Source of the DNA: Planctomycetota bacterium
GTDB lineage: Bacteria > Planctomycetota > UBA1135 > GCA-002686595
Direction: 5' to 3'
Assembly (NCBI GenBank): GCA_028823185.1
Contig: JAPKBY010000143.1
Location: 1 to 5,376 of the forward strand
DNA length: 5,376 nt
Part shown: piece by piece, positions 1-5,101 of the stretch
Layout of the letters: every line of letters begins with the position of its first letter
Position numbering within the stretch: the first letter of the stretch is position 1
Translations under genes and position numbers: made by a program
The notes under the pieces: model-generated
Databases searched by the model: none
Told to the model about the DNA's origin: nothing
What the model saw: only the letters and a program-made list of their open reading frames with translations

Positions 1-1251
1 CTCTGTAAGTGGGACCCGCACAATGTGCCGATCGTCTCAGAGCTCGCAGGTCAGGTTCGATATGAGGACTTGATCGAAGGTAAGACTGTGAAAGTCCAAG
101 AGGACAAGCGCAGGAACACCCGCCGAAGCCAGGTCACGGAGCACAAGGGTGATCTCCACCCGCAGATTGTCATCGAAGACAAGAACGGTGAGGTCTTGGC
201 GCTCTATCCGATTCCGGAGCGAGCCTACCTTGAGATTGAGGACGGGATGAAGGTTGGCGCTGGCCAAATCATCGCCAAGACAGCACGTGAAGCTGCTGGT
301 ACCCAGGACATCACGGGTGGTCTGCCGCGTGTCACCGAGCTGTTTGAGGCGAGGCGTCCGAAGGAGGCTGCGATCCTCGCGGAGATTGATGGCGAGGTAA
401 GACTCGGCGACAAGAAGCGCGGTAAGAGAACGATCGTTGTCGAGGCCAAGACTGCTGACGGCGACATCATCGAAGGCAAGGAGCACGCAGTTCCCCAAGG
501 TAAGCACCTCCAGGTTCACACAGGTGATGAGGTGATGGCCGGTGAGGCGCTCGTTGAAGGTCCCCTGGACCCGCACGATCTCTTGAGGATCCGCGGTGAT
601 GAGGAGGCTCTTAAATACCTCTTGGACGAGATTCAAAACGTGTACCGAGCTCAGGGCGTTGGCATCGATGACAAGCACATCGAGATCATTCTCTCTCAGA
701 TGACACGTAAGATCGAAGTCAGCGAATCTGGCGACTCTGAGTTCCTACCGGGGCAGACGATCGACAAGTTTAGGTTCCAGGCTTCAAACAAGAAGTTGCG
801 CCAACAGAAGAAGATGCCTGCTGTCGGTAGGACGATGCTTCAGGGTGTGACGAAGGCGTCGCTCTCAGCTGACTCCTTCATCTCGGCCGCCTCCTTCCAG
901 GAGACGACGAAGGTGCTGACGGAGGCTGCGATCGCTGGTAAGCGTGACTACCTCGTCGGGCTCAAGGAGAACGTGATCCTTGGACACATGGTCCCGACTG
1001 GTACGGGCTTCCGTGACCACTACCGCACTCGAGTGAAGAAGAACATCGACTTCGGTGAGATCGGCGGCGGCTCGGGCTTTGCTCCTGCGCAGATGGATGC
1101 TGAGATGGAATCACTCCTCTCAGGTGTCCTTGAAGATGAACCGCAGCGGGAGGCCACCTTGGCGGCCACGGGCTCTGATGGCCCTGCCCCGATCATAGAA
1201 CCGACCCCTATCGCTGAGCCTGAGACGGCCACAGAGGCTCCGGAAGCCTAA
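1..1251 (+). CDS. rpoC: DNA-directed RNA polymerase subunit beta', C-terminal part (5' end outside the window)
   Basis: Catalytic beta' subunit of RNA polymerase. The frame is open from base 1 (LCKWDPHN, then VPIVSELAG), so the gene enters from upstream; the GTG at 25 is an internal valine codon and not a start. About 416 residues are visible. They align by eye with the end of E. coli RpoC: the GGLPRVTELFEARRP motif at visible residues 106-120, the LRIRGDEEALKYLLDEIQ segment, VYRAQGVGIDDKHIEIIL with the FLPG motif after it, and near the end SFISAASFQETTKVLTEA followed by GLKENVILGHMVPTGTGF. These belong to the Rpb1 domain 5 and C-terminal clamp region. The final ~60 residues are an acidic, proline- and alanine-rich tail (E/P/T-rich), normal for many beta' subunits. 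No terminator is visible after the TAA; the 114-bp gap to rpsL holds a new promoter, so rpsL-rpsG can be transcribed both by read-through and independently. Confidence 0.97.
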   Translation, partial: LCKWDPHNVPIVSELAGQVRYEDLIEGKTVKVQEDKRRNTRRSQVTEHKGDLHPQIVIEDKNGEVLALYPIPERAYLEIEDGMKVGAGQIIAKTAREAAGTQDITGGLPRVTELFEARRPKEAAILAEIDGEVRLGDKKRGKRTIVVEAKTADGDIIEGKEHAVPQGKHLQVHTGDEVMAGEALVEGPLDPHDLLRIRGDEEALKYLLDEIQNVYRAQGVGIDDKHIEIILSQMTRKIEVSESGDSEFLPGQTIDKFRFQASNKKLRQQKKMPAVGRTMLQGVTKASLSADSFISAASFQETTKVLTEAAIAGKRDYLVGLKENVILGHMVPTGTGFRDHYRTRVKKNIDFGEIGGGSGFAPAQMDAEMESLLSGVLEDEPQREATLAATGSDGPAPIIEPTPIAEPETATEAPEA

Positions 1252-1278
1252 TCAAACTGGACTAGGCGGTCGTTTGGC

Positions 1279-1306
1279 TTGACCAGCGGCACCTTGTCCC
1301 TAGAAT
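1279..1306 (+). promoter_or_regulatory. Sigma70-type promoter for rpsL-rpsG
   Basis: A TTGACC -35 box (1279-1284) and a TAGAAT -10 box (1301-1306) are separated by 16 bp, placing the transcription start near 1313 and giving a leader of about 53 nt before the rpsL ATG. Each hexamer matches the consensus at five of six positions. The site lies in the rpoC-rpsL gap, where a promoter is expected if the str genes are driven apart from rpoBC. The leader contains a small hairpin, CTCCG-cag-CGGAG (1329-1341). The assignment rests on sequence only. Confidence 0.65.
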
Positions 1307-1365
1307 ACTTCGCCCTGAAGTCTCTCTGCTCCGCAGCGGAGGCCCCTCGGACACTAAGAACGCTT

Positions 1366-1740
1366 ATGCCCACTATCAATCAACTCGTCCGCAAGGGTCG
1401 CAAGTCCCAAACAAAGCGGTCTAAGTCTCCTGTCTTGGAGTCGTGCCCGCAGAAGCGTGGCGTGTGTCTTCAGGTGAAGACAATGACCCCTAAGAAGCCG
1501 AACTCAGCCCTGAGGAAGGTCGCACGTGTGCGCCTTTCAAACGGGAAAGAAGTGACGGCTTATATCGGTGGCGAGGGTCACAACCTTCAAGAGCACTCCA
1601 TTGTGCTCGTTCGTGGCGGGCGAGTCAGGGATCTCCCTGGTGTCCGCTATCATGTTGTCCGCGGAACGCTCGACTCTACTGGAGTTGATGACCGCAACCA
1701 GGGGCGCTCCAAGTACGGAACTAAGCGCCCGAAGAAGTAG
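1366..1740 (+). CDS. rpsL: 30S ribosomal protein S12
   Basis: S12 sits at the decoding centre of the 30S subunit and helps monitor codon-anticodon pairing. The 124-residue product has the family's usual length and begins MPTINQLVRKGRK. Family motifs are all present: CPQKRGVC at 27-34, TPKKPNSALRKV at 41-52, IGGEGHNLQEHS at 67-78, RGGRVRDLPGVRYH at 83-96, and the RSKYGTKRPKK tail. The ATG at 1366 is chosen because it matches the S12 N-terminus; the frame stays open upstream to a TTG at 1279, but that TTG is the -35 box of the promoter. No clear Shine-Dalgarno sequence precedes the ATG (only TAAGAA). Residue 43 is the usual Lys of PKKPNS. Residue 88 is Arg where E. coli has Lys (K87 in mature numbering), a position linked to streptomycin response. 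rpsG follows after 9 bp, so the two are co-transcribed. Confidence 0.98.
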   Translation: MPTINQLVRKGRKSQTKRSKSPVLESCPQKRGVCLQVKTMTPKKPNSALRKVARVRLSNGKEVTAYIGGEGHNLQEHSIVLVRGGRVRDLPGVRYHVVRGTLDSTGVDDRNQGRSKYGTKRPKK

Positions 1741-1749
1741 CCCACTGCT

Positions 1750-2220
1750 ATGCCGAGAAATTTCAAAGCTACGAATGTTTATCTTCGAGCCGACCCCAAG
1801 TTCGGATCGATGCTCGCCACTAAGCTGATCAACAAGATCATGCTTCACGGGAAGCGCAGCACTGCGCAGAAGATCTTCTATGACGCCTTAGATAAGGCCG
1901 CCAAGAAGGTCGACGCTGAGACCCTGGAAGAGATCTTCGAAAAGGCCGTGGACAATGTCCGCCCTGGCGTAGAGGTTCGCTCTAAGCGAGTCGGCGGTGC
2001 CAACTATCAGGTCCCTCGTGAGGTCAAGCGAGGTCGTCAACAGACCCTCGCGATTCGTTGGTTGATTGATAACGCGCGCAAGAAGAAGGGCAAGCCGATG
2101 TGTGATCGCCTCGCTGAAGAGTTCGCTGACGCCTACAACGGCACCGGCACCTCTGTGGCCTGGAAAGAGCAGATCCACAAGATGGCCGAGGCCAACAAGG
2201 CCTACGCTCACTTCGCTTGA
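1750..2220 (+). CDS. rpsG: 30S ribosomal protein S7
   Basis: S7 is the primary assembly protein of the 30S head; it binds the 3' major domain of 16S rRNA and lines the E site. The product is 156 residues, the normal short-form length. The motifs are typical: FGSMLATKLINKIMLHGK at 18-35, AVDNVRPGVEVRSKRVGG across 66-83, the beta-hairpin GGANYQVPREV at 82-92, RQQTLAIRWL at 96-105, and the end HKMAEANKAYAHFA at 143-156. The ATG at 1750 lies 9 bp after the rpsL stop and the product starts MPRNFKATNVYL; no good Shine-Dalgarno sequence is present, so translation probably depends on coupling with rpsL. A GC-rich hairpin 39 bp after the stop may end or thin out transcription of the rpsL-rpsG unit. 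In many bacteria S7 regulates the str operon translationally through the rpsL-rpsG spacer; the 9-bp spacer here leaves little room for such a structure. Confidence 0.98.
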   Translation: MPRNFKATNVYLRADPKFGSMLATKLINKIMLHGKRSTAQKIFYDALDKAAKKVDAETLEEIFEKAVDNVRPGVEVRSKRVGGANYQVPREVKRGRQQTLAIRWLIDNARKKKGKPMCDRLAEEFADAYNGTGTSVAWKEQIHKMAEANKAYAHFA

Positions 2221-2258
2221 TCGCGACTTAAGCTGGCGCTCTTCGCGCTTAGTACAGA

Positions 2259-2282
2259 CGGCCGACCCGCTTGGGTCGGCCG
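2259..2282 (+). terminator. GC-rich hairpin after rpsG, terminator-like but with no U-tract
   Basis: A perfect 10-bp stem, CGGCCGACCC (2259-2268) with GGGTCGGCCG (2273-2282), closes a GCTT tetraloop. The sequence after the stem is CTCTCATATAAA rather than a run of T, so it is not a textbook intrinsic terminator. It could be a partial terminator, an RNase-processing or mRNA-stabilising stem protecting the rpsL-rpsG message, or a Rho-assisted end. Neither strand has a T-run on its far side. A weaker stem can be drawn just before it (about 2230-2250, AAGC...GCTT with inner GCG/CGC). The rest of the 110-bp rpsG-to-next-gene gap has no other visible feature except AT-rich TATAAA motifs. Confidence 0.5.
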
Positions 2283-2317
2283 CTCTCATATAAACGCAAT
2301 CGAGCTGGCTGCTCCTG

Positions 2318-2328
2318 TATAAAGAGGG
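2318..2328 (+). promoter_or_regulatory. TATAAA box and close-set AGAGGG motif just before the Tsr3-like start
   Basis: TATAAA (2318-2323) overlaps AGAGGG (2323-2328), which ends only 2 nt before the ATG at 2331. As a Shine-Dalgarno site the spacing is shorter than usual. As a -10 box, TATAAA is placed so that transcription would begin at or next to the ATG, giving a leaderless mRNA; no -35 box at a proper distance is seen (CGCAAT lies 17 bp upstream). A second TATAAA is at 2289-2294. Which reading is right, or whether the gene is only served by read-through from rpsG, cannot be told from sequence. Confidence 0.3.
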
Positions 2329-2330
2329 CT

Positions 2331-2780
2331 ATGAACCCTGACATCCTCATCCTCCGTGATCCGCGGGAGTCCATGAAGAAGTGCTCGCTTACGCCTATTA
2401 GGGGGCGAGCTGATGTCGAGTTCGTGAAGTACGACGCGAACAAGAGGTGTGATGCCACTGGGCGCATTCTTCTGCACCACGAGGGTGAGCTCCTCAGTGA
2501 GGCGGACGCGGGGATGGGGCTCTTTCTGGTCGATTCGAGCTGGCGTCGGCTGCCGAAGCTGCTTGAGCGAGTCGACGGAGAGCCGATCAGGCGCAGATTG
2601 CCACCACTCCTGACTGCATACCCGCGCAAGAGCCATGTCTTTGAAGATCCAGAGCCCGGCTTGGCTTCGATCGAGGCGCTCTATGCGGCGGTGCGTATCC
2701 TCTACGGGCCGCGACCTGAACTCTTGGATGGATATCGTTGGAGAGACGAGTTCCTCGAGCTCAATCCAATCTTGGATTGA
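2331..2780 (+). CDS. Tsr3/DUF367-family protein, candidate 16S rRNA aminocarboxypropyltransferase
   Basis: A 149-residue protein recognised as a Tsr3 homologue. In yeast, humans and archaea Tsr3 moves the 3-amino-3-carboxypropyl group of S-adenosylmethionine onto a uridine-derived base in helix 31 of small-subunit rRNA, near the P site; it has a SPOUT-like fold. Visible matches: an N-terminal RLI-like segment ILILRDPRESMKKCSLTP (5-22, compare archaeal DPKKCTG), a middle part ending LFLVDSSWRRLPKL (64-77, compare VDCSW), RRRLPPLLTAYP (87-98, compare RRLPFLIAANP), and LASIEALYAA (111-120) before YRWRDEFLELN (135-145, compare FKWGHTFIELN). It is near archaeal size and much shorter than yeast Tsr3. 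Differences from the usual motif set are Ser for Cys in DCSW and loss of the NPVNYG stretch. There is no signal peptide or membrane segment, so it is cytosolic. The ATG at 2331 is used because the domain begins at once; the Met at residue 15 would cut into it. It sits between S7 and an EF-G gene, which fits a role in ribosome maturation. The bacterial substrate is unknown; activity is inferred. Confidence 0.8.
   Translation: MNPDILILRDPRESMKKCSLTPIRGRADVEFVKYDANKRCDATGRILLHHEGELLSEADAGMGLFLVDSSWRRLPKLLERVDGEPIRRRLPPLLTAYPRKSHVFEDPEPGLASIEALYAAVRILYGPRPELLDGYRWRDEFLELNPILD
2761..2780 (+). repeat. Perfect 8-bp inverted repeat spanning the Tsr3-like stop codon
   Basis: TCAATCCA (2761-2768) and TGGATTGA (2773-2780) are exact inverted copies around an ATCT loop, and the TGA stop is the last three bases of the right arm. 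No T-run follows (AAGCAGCGG comes next), so it is not an obvious terminator. It could slow 3' exonucleases, tune coupling to the EF-G gene 43 bp downstream, or be incidental to the codons for the final residues. Confidence 0.5.
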
Positions 2781-2811
2781 AGCAGCGGTGGGGTAGGGCT
2801 CTTCTGGGGAG

Positions 2812-2816
2812 TAGGA
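2812..2816 (+). promoter_or_regulatory. Ribosome binding site of the EF-G gene
   Basis: TAGGA lies 7 nt before the ATG at 2824, a standard Shine-Dalgarno position. It is worth noting because rpsL, rpsG and rpsJ in the same window have no comparable site; it also fixes the ATG at 2824 as the start. Confidence 0.6.
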
Positions 2817-2823
2817 TCACGCC

Positions 2824-4869
2824 ATGGATCGCGCCCGACTGCGCAACTTCGGCGTCGCTGCACATATCGACGCAGGTAAGACGACGACCTCAGAGCAAAT
2901 GCTCTACCACGCAGGGGTAGAGCTCCGCGCAGGGATCGTGGACGAGGGGACCACCGTCCTCGATTGGATGGCAGAGGAGCGAGAGCGTGGGATCACGATC
3001 ACCTCTGCTGCAACTAGCCTCGAGTGGAGAGGTCATCACCTGAACCTCGTAGACACTCCAGGGCATGTCGATTTCACCGTCGAGGTCGAGCGCTGCATGC
3101 GTGTCTTGGACGGCGCCGTCTTGGTTCTTGATGGTGTCGCTGGCGTGCAAGCTCAGTCGGAGACTGTCTGGCGGCAGATTGATCGTCATCAGGTCCCATG
3201 CGTGGCCTTCGTAAACAAGATGGATAAGCCCGGCGCGGACTTTACACGTGTCGTGGAGAGCATGGGAGCGCGGCTCGGAGTGCGTGCAGTCGCGATCCAA
3301 GCTCCGCTCCTCGTAGATGATCTCCCGTTGGGCGTGATCGATCTCATCACGAGAGAGGCTTGGCGTTTTCAAGAGAGTTCGCCAAAGCGTTTACCCGTGG
3401 ACGTGCCTTCAGAGCTGGTGGACGAGGTCGAGATCATGCGGATGGAGCTCGTTGACGCTCTTGTTGCTGAAGATGAGGCCCTGTTCGAAGGGGCCTGTGA
3501 AGGGGTCGAGCCTGAGGTGGGCGAGCTGAAGAGGGCGCTGAGGGCCAGCGTTATCGATCGGAGCCTGATTCCCGTCTTGTGTGGCGCAGCGGTCCATGGC
3601 GTCGGCGTTGAGTCGGTCTTAGATGCCGTGGTCGACTATTTGCCCTCACCATTGGATCTACCTTCGATCCGGACTCAAGAGATGAGCACTGGGCAGCACA
3701 TCGAACTCCCCTGTGATCCGGCGGGCTCGCTCGCAGCGCTGTGCTTCAAGCTACAAGTCGGGGCGCTCGAGGATCTCTGCTTCTTGCGTCTCTACTCCGG
3801 AAGCTTGAGGTCTGGGAGCGTCGTTCATAATCCGAGAACAGGAAAGGAAGAGCGAGTCCTCCGGATGATGCGTATTCATGCGGATGGAGGCGAGGAGGTG
3901 GCGGAGGCCGCTGCGGGGGACATCCTCGCTGTCGAAGGGCTGAGGGAGACGGTGACGGGAGACACGCTCTGCGAGGCGCAGAGCGTCTTCACTCTTGAGG
4001 GGGTGGAATTCCCCGTTCCGGTGATTACGCGCGTCGTCGAGCCTTTGAGCGCTGCAGACCGGGAGGGTTTGCGGGTGGGCTTAGAGCGGCTCGCTTATGA
4101 GGACCCAAGCCTACATGTCGTTGAAGAGGAGAGCTCTGGACAATGGAGCGTCAAAGGGATGGGGGAGCTGCACCTCGAGGTCCTAGAGCATCGCTTGAAG
4201 ACGGACTTCAAGGTAGACGCTCGCTTCGGGGAGCCGCGTGTCGCCTATCGTGAATTCATCACTGCGTCCCAAAGAGGTGAGGCGAGCGTTGATCGCTTGA
4301 TCAATGAGCAGGCCGTTTTCGCGAAGGTCAGCTTGGAGGTGGCGCCAAGCTTAGAAGGCCAAGAGCCTGGAGTCTGCTTCTCGGCCACCTGCCTCCTAGA
4401 GGAGAAGTGGAGGCATGCGGTAGAGGAAGCTCTGCTGAAAGAGGCGGACGCAGGTCCACGCTTTGGGTTTCCGCTCGCGAATGTGGCCGTGAGAGTGCTC
4501 AGCGCTGATTCCAGAGAGGGAGCGGAAGGAGGGGTCGGGTTTGCATTAGCCGCCGTGTTGGCCCTTAGGGAGGCCTTGGTGGGCGCTGAGGTCGCCGTAG
4601 AGGAGCCCTTAATGAGGATTCGGATAGCGATACCTGGGGAGTTCTCAAGCGGGGTGATCGCTGATCTTAATACTCGCTCTGCGGAGCTTGATTCGGTTCA
4701 GGCTGAGGGCAAGATCACGCATATCGGCGGTTCAGTGCCTCTTTTTGCGATGTTTGGCTACTCGACAGCTGTTCGTTCGCTCTCGCAAGGGCGGGGAGAG
4801 TTCTCCATGGAACCGATCGGATACAAGGCCGTGACGGAGACAGAGTTGGTTGAGCGTGGATATAGGTAG
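2824..4869 (+). CDS. fusA: Elongation factor G, EF-G2 (mtEFG2/spdEFG2-like) type, probable ribosome-recycling GTPase
   Basis: A 681-residue translational GTPase with the five-domain EF-G layout. The G domain is intact: P-loop AHIDAGKT (13-20), switch I RERGITI (53-59), DTPGH (77-81, His81 being the catalytic His), NKMD (131-134), and CGAAVHGVGV (253-262) at the G5 position. Domain II lies about 300-390, III about 396-470 with GMGELHLEVLEHRL (445-458), IV about 472-592, V about 594-675 with VPLFAMFGYST (638-648). Domain IV is unusual. The canonical SGGRGQYG loop is replaced by VDRLINEQAVFAKV (489-502), and the HDVDSSE tip region by ADSREGAEGG (561-570). Human GFM2 (mtEFG2) lacks the same motifs and shares phrases such as DTPGHVDFTxEVERC and RVLDGAV. 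mtEFG2 and Borrelia EF-G2 split ribosomes with RRF and do not translocate. A recycling role is therefore inferred here, with a canonical EF-G expected elsewhere in the genome. The symbol fusA reflects family and position; it may be a paralogue rather than the main translocase. No frameshift is seen. Confidence 0.93.
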   Translation: MDRARLRNFGVAAHIDAGKTTTSEQMLYHAGVELRAGIVDEGTTVLDWMAEERERGITITSAATSLEWRGHHLNLVDTPGHVDFTVEVERCMRVLDGAVLVLDGVAGVQAQSETVWRQIDRHQVPCVAFVNKMDKPGADFTRVVESMGARLGVRAVAIQAPLLVDDLPLGVIDLITREAWRFQESSPKRLPVDVPSELVDEVEIMRMELVDALVAEDEALFEGACEGVEPEVGELKRALRASVIDRSLIPVLCGAAVHGVGVESVLDAVVDYLPSPLDLPSIRTQEMSTGQHIELPCDPAGSLAALCFKLQVGALEDLCFLRLYSGSLRSGSVVHNPRTGKEERVLRMMRIHADGGEEVAEAAAGDILAVEGLRETVTGDTLCEAQSVFTLEGVEFPVPVITRVVEPLSAADREGLRVGLERLAYEDPSLHVVEEESSGQWSVKGMGELHLEVLEHRLKTDFKVDARFGEPRVAYREFITASQRGEASVDRLINEQAVFAKVSLEVAPSLEGQEPGVCFSATCLLEEKWRHAVEEALLKEADAGPRFGFPLANVAVRVLSADSREGAEGGVGFALAAVLALREALVGAEVAVEEPLMRIRIAIPGEFSSGVIADLNTRSAELDSVQAEGKITHIGGSVPLFAMFGYSTAVRSLSQGRGEFSMEPIGYKAVTETELVERGYR

Positions 4870-4937
4870 CTAGAAGTACAAAATCTCAATAATGACACCT
4901 ATATTGACCTCCTTATTCAGTTTGGGGCGATGGAAGG

Positions 4938-4966
4938 TTGACGCTTGAGGGGGGTGCTGGTATTTT
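4938..4966 (+). promoter_or_regulatory. Sigma70-type extended -10 promoter for rpsJ (S10 operon)
   Basis: TTGACG (4938-4943) and TATTTT (4961-4966) are separated by exactly 17 bp, and TG at 4958-4959 plus one base forms an extended -10. Transcription would start near 4973, giving a leader of roughly 130 nt to the ATG at 5102. The site suggests that the S10 cluster is a new transcription unit rather than only read-through from the EF-G gene. Confidence 0.65.
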
Positions 4967-4997
4967 CTTCGGCCCTAAGTCCCCGGAGCCCTTTACG

Positions 4998-5096
4998 AGG
5001 TGTCCAAGGGGGGGACCTTTCGAAAGCAGTGAAAGGTTTAGAAGAAGGCTCTTCAAAGCCTTCAGGACGTCCCAATCGGGCTTTGCTAATGCGCCC
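4998..5096 (+). promoter_or_regulatory. Structured 5' leader of rpsJ with consecutive and competing hairpins
   Basis: Four stems can be drawn. (1) AGGT-g-TCC at 4998-5005 with about 5012-5018 (GG..ACCT). (2) ACCTTTC 5015-5021 with GAAAGGT 5031-5037, extendable by G-U pairs. (3) GAAGGCT 5044-5050 with AGCCTTC 5057-5063. (4) GGGC 5078-5081 with GCCC 5093-5096. Stems 1 and 2 both use the ACCT at 5015-5018, so they exclude each other. S10 operons are often controlled by ribosomal protein binding to such leaders (L4 in E. coli), but I recognise no known element here and none of the stems is followed by a U-run. Confidence 0.4.
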
Positions 5097-5101
5097 TCGG
5101 C

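Larger units (their letters stand above)
4870..5101 (+). other. Gene-free spacer between the EF-G gene and rpsJ
   Basis: This 232-bp stretch holds no convincing gene. Its first ~65 bp is AT-rich with no terminator hairpin visible after the EF-G stop; the remainder contains the rpsJ promoter and a structured leader (listed separately). A tuf gene, which often lies here in other bacteria, is not present. Short open frames crossing the region on both strands show no family resemblance. Confidence 0.7.

Noticed and set aside
37..678. 213-codon open frame on the minus strand opposite rpoC
   Set aside because: It lies wholly antisense to strongly conserved rpoC sequence, resembles no family, and is explained by codon bias of the sense gene.
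1279..1365. 29-residue upstream extension of S12 from a TTG codon
   Set aside because: The TTG is the first half of the -35 box, the extension does not look like S12, and the ATG at 1366 matches the family N-terminus.
1568..1828. 86-codon + strand frame overlapping rpsL and rpsG
   Set aside because: Out of frame with two certain ribosomal protein genes and without any family resemblance.
2286..2636. Minus-strand frames opposite the Tsr3-like gene
   Set aside because: The sense frame has clear Tsr3 motifs throughout; the antisense products resemble nothing and are shadows.
2890..3372. 160-codon minus-strand frame opposite the EF-G G domain
   Set aside because: Overlaps the conserved GTPase motifs of the sense gene and has no recognisable domain.
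4907..4915. ACCTCCTTA, identical to the 3' tail of bacterial 16S rRNA (anti-Shine-Dalgarno), or an AAGGAGGT site on the minus strand
   Set aside because: A nine-base match can occur by chance. The minus-strand frame that AAGGAGGT could serve (GTG about 9 nt on) is only about 46 codons and runs antisense into the EF-G gene end; no 16S-like sequence flanks it.
4904..4932. TTGACC at 4904-4909 as a second rpsJ promoter
   Set aside because: No acceptable -10 box lies 16-18 bp downstream (sequence there is GGCGATGG).
5044..5063. Hairpin GAAGGCT/AGCCTTC as a Rho-independent terminator after the EF-G gene
   Set aside because: It is followed by AGGACGTCCC rather than a T-run and lies downstream of the apparent rpsJ promoter, so a leader element is more likely.
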